Numbered from the stretch's first letter, positions 10,336 through 24,976 are shown. The stretch is DNA of 64,000 nt from Corydoras sp. C115 (GCA_019802505.1 JAFMOC010000051.1:1219501-1283500); one strand, 5' to 3'. The notes: generated from the letters alone by a model not told the origin. Made by a program: numbers and translations.

Positions 10336-11559
10336 CTGCGGATTAGATTCTCTTCTGTACAAGCGTCCTTTCTTTAGGCTCACACTCCAAACCATTTGTT
10401 GGCATGGAGGTGGTGTCTAATTGCAAATTTGAAAACCTTTCATTTGTTCATTTTCTAATCCGGTTATCCTGATAAGGCTTGCGGTTGGTGTGTGAGCTTA
10501 AGTTAGATTGGACACATTCACACCTGGGGCAATTAAGCATCTTCAGTTAAACTACAACTGTAACATGCTGATTACACTGATGTGTTAGTATCAAGGGCAT
10601 CAAATAAAACTTACTTTTGGCTGTGAGTTATGCTTTATTCTTCACTGTAGTGATTCTATTTATTAACTACAAAATTTTTCCAGCACTGTTAAGTCTGAAA
10701 AGTCATAGAGGATAAGTCACAAGCTTCTGCAGTGAACCAACACTAATTTTGTGAACACTAATTTTGTTGTTGGTTGTATGGGAAACTTTGCTTGTGGTGA
10801 TTCAGTCAATAACATATAGATGATCTGTTAAATATAAAATAGCTGCCGAGCTGACGAGACCATTTGTTCAGCGACATTAAAAAATATTTAAGTGCAACTT
10901 AAAAACGTTCTGTTATTTTTGCAAGACCAATTTCATCAGTGGCCAAAATACTTAAAAAGTAATATGTTAATTGATTGTGTGTTCCCCTTATCATCGTTGT
11001 CATGGTGCTTAAGTCTAATCAGAGCTGTTGGGGGTTTTAAGAACGATTTCCTTAACAGGGAATCCTGTCTCATTCACCAGCATCAGCAATTATAAAGAGA
11101 CAATTAAGCATCCTCACAGTGTGATGATATATTTTTCTAAACTTTTACCACTCAAATAAATTCACTGACTAAATGAAGAGCATAAAACAACCTGACAAAC
11201 AAAATATTTTATAAAGATGGGTCATTTTATATCTAACTTATTTATCTGCAGAATTAAAGTATGATTAATTCACACTGGAGGACTCCCAAATATTCTTTTT
11301 TTTTTCTCTAAAAGACACTCACACTTAAACTCGGCAGAATTTAGCTACAAACCTCATAACGGTACTATTTTTACTCTATAATCTAACTACAATCTATCTT
11401 TTTTTTTTTAGAAATCACAATGGTGCCAATCCAATTTGAATCCTGTTACCACTGGTCGCTTTTGTTTCAGTGCGATGCAGAATGGAAGTTGTGAAGGAGT
11501 TAAAAGTGAGAGAGAATTGAGGAGAACTTGATTGAACATTCAAGTGCAAACTCAGACCT
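10336..11559. other. Intergenic; one weak SINE-like scrap
   Basis: Around 10440-10550 there is a diverged phrase (acacctggggcaattaagc) reminiscent of the fish SINE body. The rest shows nothing I recognise. Confidence 0.35.
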
Positions 11560-11790
11560 CACTCTGCTTTACCCCCACCAGTGATTTTTTTGTTTTGCAG
11601 TGGCACTAATCCACTGGCCAAATAACACAAACTCCTGCTAAATGAAAGGTCCTGATCCACAGGGACGAGATGAGGGATAAAGCGTCGTGATTAAGATTGT
11701 ATTAATGGGGCCAGAGGAGGCTGGAAGGCTTTAATCAGTGGTTGTGCTGCCCTAATCCCTTGCTTTTAAGCTGCTGCTAACACTGTGATC
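11560..11790. promoter_or_regulatory. Candidate conserved non-coding element with OTX/CRX-like TAATCC motifs
   Basis: A compact stretch of balanced composition with cactaatccac near 11607 and ccctaatccct near 11754, plus several other TAAT cores. TAATCC is the OTX/CRX core and NEUROD4 acts in the retina, so an enhancer is conceivable. This rests on motif content only, with no conservation data. Confidence 0.2.
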
Positions 11791-12867
11791 CTCCCTCCTA
11801 CTTGGTCACTCACACACATTCGAAAAGGATGGCCAAGGTGCCAGAGCGAGGGCCCGCTGAAATTGAGACGGGGTGAGACCCAGCGAGCAGCTGGGTGGAG
11901 AAACAAGGGAGATGTGAGGCCGGAGGGAACAGGAGCTTTGGGAAAAGAGAGACAAAGAGTGGAATAAACGGATGGCCATGAACAAGACGAAGTCACAGGA
12001 GCCTTTAAAACTTTACAGAGTCACAAAATCCAGGTTATTACTATAGATCTAGAGAAATTTTGCCTTCAAAACTAATATATATAACCAAATAAATAATATA
12101 GTATGACATCATTTATTTAGAACCCGTAGAAGGCTAATATTTAGAATTGGACCAACAGAGCGGCCACAGAAGAGACTAACCCCGATCCAACCGAAGCACA
12201 ACCTCATATTAAGTTTTGTGACTTAAATTAAGATCAGAAATGAGTTATGAAACACAATATTGAAACATGAGAAGAGTTTGAATTTGGCTTTTGAGAGTTT
12301 GTGTCCCATGAGAGGGCCAGGGTGTCAGAGTTAAAGAGCTTCTAATGCGACTGGGATGCTGTCGTGTTTACCCTGCCTCCCCCCTCCACACGCCCACCGC
12401 ATTGTGAACGTGGACTAGCTTTGAGGCTCCACAATGGCTGGAGAGGAGGGACAGATGGATGGAAGCATAAAAAGAAGGCAAGGTAGGAGGGCCCGGCTGT
12501 GTGAGAGAGGCAGTCTGCCATCCTGCTCACGCTGCTCGCGATGCAAAGAAATGGAGAAATAAAGAGAAAGTGATAGAAAAGAAAGAATGAGTGAGGAAGA
12601 GGGGAGGGAGCAACGGCGCACCGGGATTTGTTATAATCTGTACACACTATGAAAGACTGTATATGTCTGAACATATGGAATTAATGAGAGTCTTGCTCTT
12701 TACAATGACGGTCACCTGGATGAGACTCGGGCCCTCAGCATGTGATGGAAATAACTTACAACTGAAAGGAGATTCAATTTCATATCCTGTGTGATCATAA
12801 AGTCTGATTACCATTGTGCCAATAATTCAGTGGGAGGTTTACTAGACTCCTGAATCATAGTAAAAAT

Positions 12868-12870
<3 letters not shown>
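11791..12870. other. Intergenic, nothing recognised
   Basis: Includes a purine-rich segment (12420-12610). Open frames on both strands lack domains. Confidence 0.35.

Positions 12871-12915
<45 letters not shown>
12871..12915. repeat. (CA)n microsatellite
   Basis: About 22 CA units. Confidence 0.95.
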
Positions 12916-12917
<2 letters not shown>

Positions 12918-14140
12918 AAAGAGATTTGTGTGAAAACTACTGAAAACAGCAGAAAGAATCATTTGGATGAAACTTGTGTAGGACGGATCCATTACATTTA
13001 ATATTATAATATAATATTTTAATATTGTTTAATTAATATATTAAAAGATACAGAGCTGCATAAAAAGGGTGTTATATTTTATTGTGGGTTTTAAATTGAT
13101 AGTTAATGTGACCAATCTGGTTAAAAAGTTCACTAAATGTTATTATTGATCATTTTTAGTGATGCATTTAGTTAATTATTATTAATTATAATAATTATTA
13201 TTTCTGATGTCACCAGTTTGCACTCCTCTCTTTTTTCCAGCAAGAAGACGTAAACAATGAGCTGCTCTATCAGAGCGCCTAACTGAAAACCTAACTGAGT
13301 TTTCAGCATTTTGCTCACATTTCTAATCCAGAGAAAAGCTTTCCAGATGACTTTACATCATACAGTCCAAGTAACTCACGATAAAGAATCCCTTTGACGT
13401 TGGTCCAACAGGAAATGTCAAGCGTTCTGGTTCCTAATGCTGTACCTTAAACACTGAAATCACTGTCCAGCATGTTCCTGTTCACATCAGCATACATGCA
13501 AACGCATACGTAAAGCAGAGAAAGATGGAGAGGAAACACATTATTATTTTGTTTAAAACAATAGAGGTTAGACGAGTTAAGGAGGGTACGAGGACCTGAA
13601 TTCAAACTTCACATGAAACCAATAAATTAACTCCAATATACAAACAGAACACAGTTCAGACTATACAACTCCAATAGTGAATATTTAAAGATTATAAAAT
13701 CTAAATCAATTCTCATTTCATCATCCGGTCACTTTTGAAAACATCTCATTTTCCACATATATTGCACACTTCACGTCCATTTAACATTAAGATGGAGCCA
13801 CTGCAGTGTAATCGTACAAGCTCAACATACTAACACATAACCATCACTGCAGCGTTCAGAATGTTCCACTGCACCAAAAAAAACCCCGCTCTGTGGTCCA
13901 GGAACATTGGAGAACAGAATGTGGTAAGAACGTGAAGCTGATTAAATGGACAATACGGGGCCAGAAAATTATTTTAATACAAAATGTCTTTTAATGTTTA
14001 TATTTTTATACTATAAAATGTTTTAAAGAATACATAGAAAATCTATTTTCCTTCTCATTCATGTCTTTTTGTTTGTTGACAAATGATTTGTAATAAAAAA
14101 ATTTTTGTCTGATTTTTTCTCTCTCTCTCTCTCACACTAA
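12916..14140. other. Intergenic, nothing recognised
   Basis: AT-rich DNA without recognisable genes. Confidence 0.4.
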
Positions 14141-14141
<1 letters not shown>

Positions 14142-14201
<60 letters not shown>

Positions 14202-14215
14202 ATATATATATATAT
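14142..14215. repeat. (TA)n microsatellite, interrupted
   Basis: TA array with a few C interruptions. It makes a spurious YIYI-type open frame on the - strand. Confidence 0.95.
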
Positions 14216-14539
14216 GTGGGATTATAAAAAGTGCCCCATTCAAATTTTCCCCATGTCAAAATTGTTTGTCAAATGGCCTGACTTATATAAGCACCATCCT
14301 TATTTATCTATTTGGTCTGTTTTTAACCACATAATGGTTTAAAAATCTTCTTAAAATGATGGATCTACACTACAGCCTGTTCAGCTACGAATATACGAGT
14401 ATAATCATTCTACAAGGATCAAAAAGGAAGGAAACACTTATTTCGAAAAAATTACTATGATATCATTCGGGCAAAGTAATAACAGCTGAAGGTTGAAGAG
14501 GTATAAAGCACTTGGAAAACGAAATATTATTGAAGTCAT

Positions 14540-15110
14540 TGTCATCTCCTGCACCCTGCTGAGGCACAAGTGTGCGGCCTCCATTCAGCAGCCTCCTGCG
14601 CTCTTGTGAGTTTAACCTCACACCTCCAGGTGAGGCCCTCATCATTAATTTGCGCTGCATGTAATAAGCTTTGAATGGCTTTGATTATGGGGTTGCAGCC
14701 ACAACGGGTAAAGTGGGGCGTGGGGTGGGGTGGGGGGGGTTGAGCTGAGGTGAAGGGAAGGCCCCGCCGGTGTAAGATGAGGAGAGCTGAGGGACCGAGA
14801 GGGAGGAGTCGCACACACAGCAACAGATGGGCCCCAATGGTGCTCTCAGGTTGTAAACTTTCTGTTAGGAACATCTGTCCGTTTGTCCATATGTCATGCA
14901 CTGCTTCAATGACTGAGACGAGTCAGGGACCAGCCATCGCTGGAAGCACCAGTCATCCTCACAGTGACGGGGTGGACGGCAATTAGGGATGATAAGCCCA
15001 TCATTTTATTACAGCGTAATGAAAATTAATATGAGGACAAATGGGTGGCATTAGTAACGAATGTTTCTGCCTTAATTAACATTTAAACTGAATACTGTAC
15101 AAATCCCCTG
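14540..15110. promoter_or_regulatory. Candidate conserved non-coding region between neurod4 and birc5
   Basis: It has higher complexity than its surroundings, with homeobox-type cores such as tcattaatttgcgctgcatg near 14640 and attacagcgtaatgaaaatt near 15010. The composition is that of a regulatory block and not of an exon. Support is weak and would need alignment to other fish. Confidence 0.2.
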
Positions 15111-16980
15111 CACCTGCTGCACAGAAAAGCATTCACAACACAACCAAGTCAAAAGGAATCAGTGATATATCATACATATATATTATACACACAGAGCATT
15201 TTAAACTCTCATCTGCTACACTGTTACATCACTTCTCATTTTTTGATCTGCTGAGGATTAAAAAAAAAATAAACTAAAAAAAAAAATAAGCAGCCGATGT
15301 GGACTCTGTGTCCAGAGGCCTGCATTAGACATTAATCCAGAAGCGAGGGAGGGGGAGTAGGTATAGTACCTCTAATCCGGCCCCATCCCGCTCTACCCAT
15401 GTCTATGTTGATGTTTTTCTACAAACTGAAGTAACGAAGGTCTAAATACAACATTAAATAAACCAACTTTTATTTCTATCTGATGTTAAATGGGCTCACG
15501 ATTTTAATCTAACTGTAAACTCTAATCCAACTGTAGTCTTAAATATTGCCAGATTAATTACATGCAACAAATTGAGTATTTACATTAATTTCTAGGCCAG
15601 CAAGCAGGCAGGCGGAGGGGGTGGGTCACTGGTGAGGGGTGGTCTACAGACTGGGTTTAATGCTGTTGTTGTACTGAGCCAAAGCTCATGATATACTCCA
15701 CATTTGGAAAAACAAAAGGCAGACATGTAGCTTTAGGAATAAAATGCTTGTTACATGGGTGATCGCATCTAAGCACTTTTTATTTATTCCCAAAGAACAT
15801 AGAGTGCAGGGCACTGTAACTTTATTACCTCCCTGTTTGTGCACTGATCATTTTACCTGTTTCACATCATTTCACTTTGGCTGTAGATCCACAATATATT
15901 CACAAATGTTTAGAACATGGTTATGTTACTGAAAGAGGTCTAAAGCATAAGCCAGCATGTGACCTGCTGTGTCTCCATCAGCAGTTGATAAGTGCTACAT
16001 CACTGTTACAGCCAGTTTCACAACGTCACCAGCTTGTAGTCTGTTCATAACACATCCTGATGCCACCATAAACACTACATACACTCAGCATCCAGATCAC
16101 ACAAACACACCACCAACCCCAGTTTATAGCTTTTATTCCCCTCTCTTTTTTTTTTATACGTTGTTTAGAACCGAAGTCTAAAGTTCTGCTTTAAACCAGA
16201 CCACAACACTAAATGAACCTGCCAGTCACCACCAGATTTTACTGCAAACCAATTCTGTAAGAATGCTGGGTATATTTGTGTTTACACAAAGCTGGAAAGA
16301 ACACCGAGAGGGAAAAACTACTTAAATTAGAATTGAATTTAAGAAAAAAAAAAAAAAAAAAAACAAACTTTTCATATATACATTTTTTTTATTTAGAAGT
16401 TTCACATGGACTTTAAGGGCAGGTTTCCAACAGATAGAGGGAAAGAATTCACCAATCAGAACATCTGAATATGGGAGTAAATGCATGCAGCAGGACTGGG
16501 ACTGCAGATCTTGTGATTCTTCCTGACCGACAGACCGAACATTTAAAAGTCAGTTGAGCATTTTGTGCAGAAAACCTCCAGCTGACTTGCGTGCAACAGG
16601 TCACAATAACTAAGCATTTATGTAACGTTTCTCATACAACTGTTCATCTCCCATCACAGAGAAACTTCCACAGTGACAGATGCTGCTGAGGCAACAGTTG
16701 GTATGAGAGGGGAGGAGCTTAAGGCCATCTGCCCAGGGTCAAGGTTTGGATGAGTGGGGGCTTTCAAAAAGGCTAAAGTGGCAAGTTGAGCTAAACATCT
16801 CGAGTTGTGGCAAATGATTCGTGGATTCACTCGTGTTACTCGCCTGCAGGTCTGTGGTACAAATCACTGCTCAGTTTCATGTGTGCTCAGTTAAAACCTG
16901 CACGCCACTGCCGCCTAGCGACCAGCTGGACTCCAGGGCAAACCTTCAGCCAAATACCAGGCAGAGTAAAAAAAAATATT
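15111..16980. other. Intergenic, nothing firm
   Basis: Contains an A run at 16344-16363 and several TAATC cores near 15335-15540 (attaatccag, tctaatccgg, tctaatccaa). No gene was recognised. Confidence 0.35.
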
Positions 16981-16982
16981 AT

Positions 16983-16988
16983 TTTATT
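16983..16988 (-). terminator. birc5b: birc5 polyadenylation signal
   Basis: On the - strand AATAAA lies only about 15 bases after the stop codon at 17003-17005. If used, the 3' UTR would be very short, so a more distal signal may also exist. Confidence 0.4.
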
Positions 16989-17002
16989 ACAATAAATATA
17001 AA

Positions 17003-18247
17003 TTAAAACAAGGTAAGAACATCAAAAAGACTCATTAAGTTTTCCTTGGTGTGTTCAACCTCATCACGGAAATACGCCATCTTCATGTGGACCATTTTCC
17101 TCTAAGAAAAGTGCATCTTTAACAAACATGGCTGAAAAGAACACAAATGAAAATATAAAAGTGCTGCGGGGCCTACTATGAAGTTGCGAATCCTTTCTTG
17201 CTCAAGACGAAAAAACTCTATTGCAGTGAGCTGCTCAAAGGGTTTCATCTGAAGGAAGCCACAGTCTGGAGAACGTTTGGCATGTTCGGACCTGCAAAAG
17301 GAACCATGAAGAAACGTTTTAAAAGTGACATGTTTACACAAAACAATGGCCAACTCTGCTATATGGTCATCCTATAACCCTGCGGGTCAGAGGACTGTGC
17401 TCATAGGATGCTGGCAACTGGATTCTTTTTTAATTATTATAATTTCTTTTATTTATTAAACTGCAATCTCATGGCAACAACGGGGATCATCCATGGAATT
17501 GATCATTTAAAAAAAAAAAAAAAGAAGAATGGCCTTTTTTTAAATTTATTCATATATATATGGTTTTGTATAAAAATAAGTGGAACAGCAAACTGGACAA
17601 TTAATAAAGCAAAAGTTTAAATTTTACATTTAATTGTACATTTCTTCCACTTGTCATTTGCACACCCTGTACATAAAGCCTTATTAAAACATTTCTATTA
17701 TCTTCAACTCTCTAAAAAAAAATAAATCTTTATACCGTTTCCCAGTTACTTTTCAAATTTGAAATTTACTTTTAATTTTATCAAACATTTACTTTTACTA
17801 AAATGTTCACATGATAAACATTCATATTTCAAACTTAAGAACCCCTTCTTTCAGGGCTTAATTGCTTCTTCAGTAATCTTTGTATGCAGTTAGTCATTTA
17901 AGTGTTTCACTGCAAGTTGAACCATGTTGCACTGAGCACATAAATGGGTTTAATAAAGAGTTCAGTTTGGTAGAGTTACTGTCCACAAATTAAGCTTACA
18001 CATCACCAATTGGTTCATTCTTGTTTAAGCTATTCCATAAAGCAGGTGATATTTTAGATTAAAGACATACCTACCAGGGAACATCATCAGGCTCCCAGCC
18101 CTCCAGCTCCTTGAGGCAGTAGAAACAGCAGGCCACATCTGGCTCATTCTCACTGGGACAGTGGACAAAACCTGCTTTAGCCATCTTTAGCAGAAACAAA
18201 ATAAATGCAAAGTTAGTTATATTTAAAAAAAAAAAAAAAAAAAAAAA

Positions 18248-18324
<77 letters not shown>

Positions 18325-19367
18325 AATAAAAGTCTTGCCTTATTTTATGAATGTGGTGTAAAATGTTTCACAAGTACATTAGTTGCAGTGAAATAGAAAC
18401 CTTAAATCAATATTGTAAAACCCTCAGATCGCAGCGCTCAGTTTATGAACATTTCATTCATTATCTTCCACTTTATCCTCTATTAGGGTCGCGGGGTGGG
18501 GGTTCCCCATGCCCATCCAGGGGAGAACGTTTCAGGCACTGGGCAGATGAACCAAAGACAGGACGCCAATCTATCGCTGGGCACACACTCACACACAAAC
18601 ACACTTTATATGGGACAATTTGGAGAATTAAATTGACTTGATCCATGTTTTTGGACTGTGGGAGGAAACCGGAGAACACGGAGGAAACCCACACGGACAC
18701 GGGGAGAACATGGAAACTCCACCCAGATGGGGATTCGAACCGGGAATCCCTAGCGCTGAGAGGCGAACGTGCCGCCAGTTCATTGACATCTCCATTCTAT
18801 TTTTTTTTAATTTGTAAAATACAAAGTGGGAAGATTCAAGAACACAGAAACAAATTTCCTAACACTGACAAAACTGTGGGAGGAAACCGGAGAACCCGGA
18901 GGAAACCCACGCAGACACGGGGAGAACATGGAAACTCCACCCAGATGGGGATTCGAACCGGGAATCCCTAGTGCTGAGAGGCGAACGTGCCGCCAGTTCA
19001 TGAACATCCCCATTCTATTTTTTTTATATTTGTAAAATACAAAGTGGGAAGATTCAAGAACACAGAAACAAATTTCCTAACACTGACAAAACTGCCAAAT
19101 GTTTGGTTTGTTCAGAGGAACTTCTACCATTCTCTGGAGGTTCTGACAGTCAGGTGTTAACTTGATGTTTGTGAGATCATACTTAAGGCTGCAGATTGGT
19201 GTCAGTTGGAGGTTAAACGGGATGAAGCTCGATGCACTCACCAGCTCAGGTGTGCACTGACAGTCTTCACGAAAAGGCCAATCAGCAAACGTCTGTAAAC
19301 GTTTCTCATAACTGTACATCTGATCAAAGGCCAGGAACCGAGGACCATGAACATCTGCATGAGCCAT
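17003..19367 (-). CDS. birc5b: Survivin-type baculoviral IAP repeat protein (birc5, probably birc5b), four exons
   Basis: CDS exons on the - strand are 19367-19242, 18184-18075, 17291-17177 and 17101-17003, giving 149 residues (human survivin has 142). Introns are 1057, 783 and 75 bases, all GT-AG, with donors gtgagt, gtaggt and gtaggc; the phases join cleanly and exon borders match the human gene. The single BIR domain begins around EKRLQTFADWPF and holds the zinc ligands C62, C65, H82 and C89. T39-P40 matches the survivin Cdk1 site (T34 in human). KELEGWEPDD is the survivin signature. The last exon encodes a short amphipathic helix with FRDEVEHTKENLMSLFDVL, in place of the longer mammalian coiled coil. 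Survivin family members act in the chromosomal passenger complex with Aurora B and borealin, and protect cells from apoptosis. I favour the teleost b paralogue because of the N-terminal extension before MYSYEKRL and the divergent tail. Met17 is an alternative start. Confidence 0.88.
18225..18320. repeat. A-run plus (TA)n in birc5 intron 1
   Basis: An A run (18225-18248) is followed by about 34 TA units, close to the exon 2 acceptor (about 40 bases away). Length change here could affect splicing. Confidence 0.95.
18453..18775 (-). mobile_element. tRNA-derived SINE in birc5 intron 1
   Basis: A reverse copy, transcribed in the same sense as birc5. Its box A head is shortened (gaacgtgccgcc). The left flank cagtttatgaacat (18439-18452) matches cagttcatgaacat (18994-19007), a target duplication now displaced by the 218-bp tandem duplication. 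Confidence 0.9.
18656..19094. repeat. 218-bp tandem duplication spanning SINE head and flank
   Basis: The unit starting ctgtgggaggaaacc at 18656 begins again at 18874. Its end aacactgacaaaactg recurs before 18877 and before 19095. Both ends give a period of 218 bases. The two units are nearly identical, with small differences (cattgacat against catgaacat, and T-run length). Confidence 0.95.
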
Positions 19368-19560
19368 TCTGACCCTACCACTGGACCGTTGCTGTAGTTA
19401 AAAAAAAAAAAATAAAAAAAAAAGCCTGAGCTGTGGACGTCATTACAAACGAATTTAAACGAGAAGCACGTTTCATTAAACATGACGTCAGCTGATTGTT
19501 GACGAGTTCCAGCTGAGAGGAGTTGACGTCACTCCGACTCCTCGCCTTCCATCGATATAA
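19368..19560 (-). promoter_or_regulatory. birc5b: birc5 promoter region with two perfect CRE palindromes
   Basis: TGACGTCA occurs at 19483-19490 and 19524-19531, 41 bases apart. A near match (gacgtcat) lies at about 19436-19443. A TTTAAA (19454-19459) could be a CHR-like element of cell-cycle genes, but this is weak. A pyrimidine-rich tract followed by ACAG just before the start could also be a splice acceptor for an unseen 5' UTR exon. The perfect palindromes are direct observation; CREB/ATF control is inference. Confidence 0.55.
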
Positions 19561-19885
19561 TTATTAGAGGTGACAAATGTCTCCCTCTGCTGGACAAACT
19601 GAGAGTGGCGCTTTGCCACGGCTCCCCTGAGCCTCGGGTCGTGAGCTGCTCGTAAACTTTACGACTTTTGGAGTCAGATTTACGACGTGGAGGGAATTTT
19701 TTCCCACGGAATACATAAACAAAATGTCATCTATATTCTGATTATGATTGTAAGTTGTAGTTTGGCTGTTTTTGGTTTAATGTAAAACCTGTATCCTGCT
19801 TTTATTTGATTTTTTTAAGCATCTGTTGCACTGAATGGTGTAAAACTCATACTTCAAACATCCCCATTCGAAATTAGTAGACCCA

Positions 19886-20269
19886 TCCATCCATTATCTT
19901 TATCCTCTATTAGGGTCGCGGTGGGGTTCCCCATGCCCATCCAGGGGAGAACGTTTCGGGCCCTGGGCAGAATTTCCATGTTCTCCCCGTGTCTGCGTGG
20001 GCTTCCTCCGGGACCTCCGGTTTCCTCCCACAGGCCAAAAACATGGATCAAGTCAATTGATTTCTCCAAATTGTCCCATATAGAGTATGTACAGTATGTG
20101 TGTGTCTCTGTGTGAGTGAGTGTGTGCCCAGCGATGGATTGGCGCCCTGCCCTGGGTGTATCTGCCCAGTGCCCGAAATGTTCTCCCCTGGATGGGCATG
20201 GGGAACCACCCTGCGACCCTAATAGAGGATAAAAGCGGAAGACAATGAATGAATGAATGAATGAATGAT
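19886..20269. mobile_element. Head-to-head chimeric SINE (foldback)
   Basis: Bases 19886-19970 are the 3' end of the SINE read in reverse (tail first). At about 19971 the sequence switches to the forward strand inside the body (ttccatgttctcc) and runs to a normal tail at 20269. The tRNA-like head is missing. The first 85 bases can pair with about 20165-20250. Confidence 0.9.
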
Positions 20270-22546
20270 ATTCCTGGAAATAATGTTTCCATTTTTTTAT
20301 AATGTTAGTGGTATTTATATAGACGTCTCCTGCACGGCACATAGTACGACTCAATCCAACTTAATCAGCCAGTGGGTTCAAGCATTTTGGTTTAATTTAA
20401 AATACACAACGGACACAAAGCATAATGACAGACACATTTGCTGGTGGAGATTTGGGATGTATATATATATATATAATAATTTGTTTTGACTGATAAAGTG
20501 ATCAGACGTGTGTGGACTCGAGCTCATAGGCTGTATCTAAGAGGGGCAGGCAGATTAAATGGTTCTGGACGCTGTGACAAGGAGACACAGAAGGCTGAGG
20601 ACCACCATCAAGTTCCTGTAATTCTATCCCGCCCTGTCACTAGCTGACGAAATGTGCTTACTAGTCCAAAATATGCTGCTGTGCCCTTCTCCTGACAGTC
20701 AGGCTTAATGTGTATGTGTGTGTGTGTCCAAGTGGGGGGGGGAGGTTCTTGTGAGGGTTGAATTTTTAGATCTTGTTTTGAGTTGTATGGGGAACTGGTT
20801 CCTACACCATCTGTAATCTTTAAGCTCATTGAGCAGTATGTGCACCTGCCCGCTGGCACTGCTGGACTTATATGTCTTGTGTTACTCATTTGGAATGACA
20901 TTTGGCAAGTTCATTTCAAGACATGGTTTGGACTTCTGATTCTCCTGGTTGTATCAGATGTGGAGTGGTTCACGTGAGTCCTGGCTGTGGAATAACAGAC
21001 ATCAGGCTCGTTCCTGCCGGTGAAAAAGCGGAAAAAGAGCATTTTGAAAGAATAGGCAGCAGCAGCTGGAAAGCTCCTGAAATGTCCTTTAGCTGGCAGG
21101 GTACAGTCGCTACAGTTGCCCCTGCCCTTGTTCTAGCATTAACATCAATAACCCTCTCATTGAATTTCTCTGAAATGTTTCGAGAGTGGAGGATTAAGTC
21201 CCACACAGTGTTCACATGTCTGTTTCATGGCTTTAACATACTGTATGTCCCTGTCTATAATTTTTCATTGAAACCTGACACGTCTCCCTTACCCACTTCG
21301 TCTTGCACTTTACCCTATCACTTGCACTCATCTCCTTTCCCCTCTCCCCCTCACATAGGCACAGTTGTCCTCACTTATTAATGTTCTGCTGTGATTAGCT
21401 GCTGGAATCTGCTGTACTTGTTCTTTATTCTCAGTGTGGTGAGATCAAGAGGAGGGCGAGGGGGGAGGGACACAGGGGGGGGACGATGTGTTTTCCTGCT
21501 CTTTTCTCACCGCATGGCCTCTGTCTCTGCAAATGTACCCTGCAGAATTGTCTCGCTTTCACCTGGTCCTCACCTTAAGGAGCCCGTCAACTGCTTCAGC
21601 GTACTTCAGTGGGGTTCTGTAACATCTCTCCGCTACCCAGTCTGGTTCATGCCAAAAAGGACGTTGACACAATTTTTTGTGGTGGCGAGGAAGAGGAGAT
21701 TAGAGGAAGAGAGAAGGCACAGGAGGACAGTTTAATGTGGGGCTCAGGTAAGAACATCCATTTATTTGCAATGGCAGCAGATTAATAAAGCAGAAGTTTG
21801 TGTATTTCTAAAAAAACACCATGAACAAGCGTTCTACTATTTGGTGGTACAGCCGATTCACAAACGTCTTTGCTCTGGTTATTTACAGTGTTGTTTAGCT
21901 AAAGAGAACTATTTTTACATGTGTGAATGTGATGATGTAATGCCTGTATTTTGCAGTATATATATATATACACACACGAGCATGCAGAACATAAACACTT
22001 CTCATCGTTTACAGTGCTTCTGCTTTGCTCTAAATGGATCTGGATCTGAATATAGTCATTGGGATCTTAAAATTTATGATGCATAATCTTCATGCTGAAC
22101 ATCTCAATTCACTGCAGTGAGAAAAGAAAACCTATTGATCTATAAATAATGATTTGAAACGACTGTTGCCTGTTTAATTCTAAAGCAACGAAAACTTTAA
22201 CGCACCAGATATAGGTTCTGAAAGATGAACATTCATGAGGATACTTGTAATTTGTTCAAGAATAAATATAATATACAAATCCTAAGAAATATATATTTTT
22301 TATTGTATATATTAATATTAATGTAATAATTGTTATGTATGTGTGTGTGTGTGTGTATGTATGTATATATCACATAGTGGGAATCAAAACCAGTTTACAC
22401 ACACCCGTACAAAATATAAATTGTACGGGACCCGAATTGCAATTGCTGCATTTGGTTTTAAAGTGACATCATGTTGTATGGTTATGTTTATAGTTATAGT
22501 CATAGTCTCTATAAAATGAATGCATTACAGCATACAAACTCAATAG

Positions 22547-22548
<2 letters not shown>
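20270..22548. other. Intergenic; possible non-coding exon ending near 21748
   Basis: Mostly unremarkable. A G-rich and then purine-rich stretch (21430-21745) ends in ggctcaggtaagaac, a perfect donor-like sequence, but no partner acceptor or coding frame was found. The open frames at 20900-21735 show no domain. Small TA and CA runs occur near 20460 and 21957. Confidence 0.3.

Positions 22549-24976
<2,428 letters not shown>

Noticed and set aside
20902..21381. 159-residue open frame on the + strand
   Set aside because: No recognisable domain, composition not coding-like, and no flanking splice structure.
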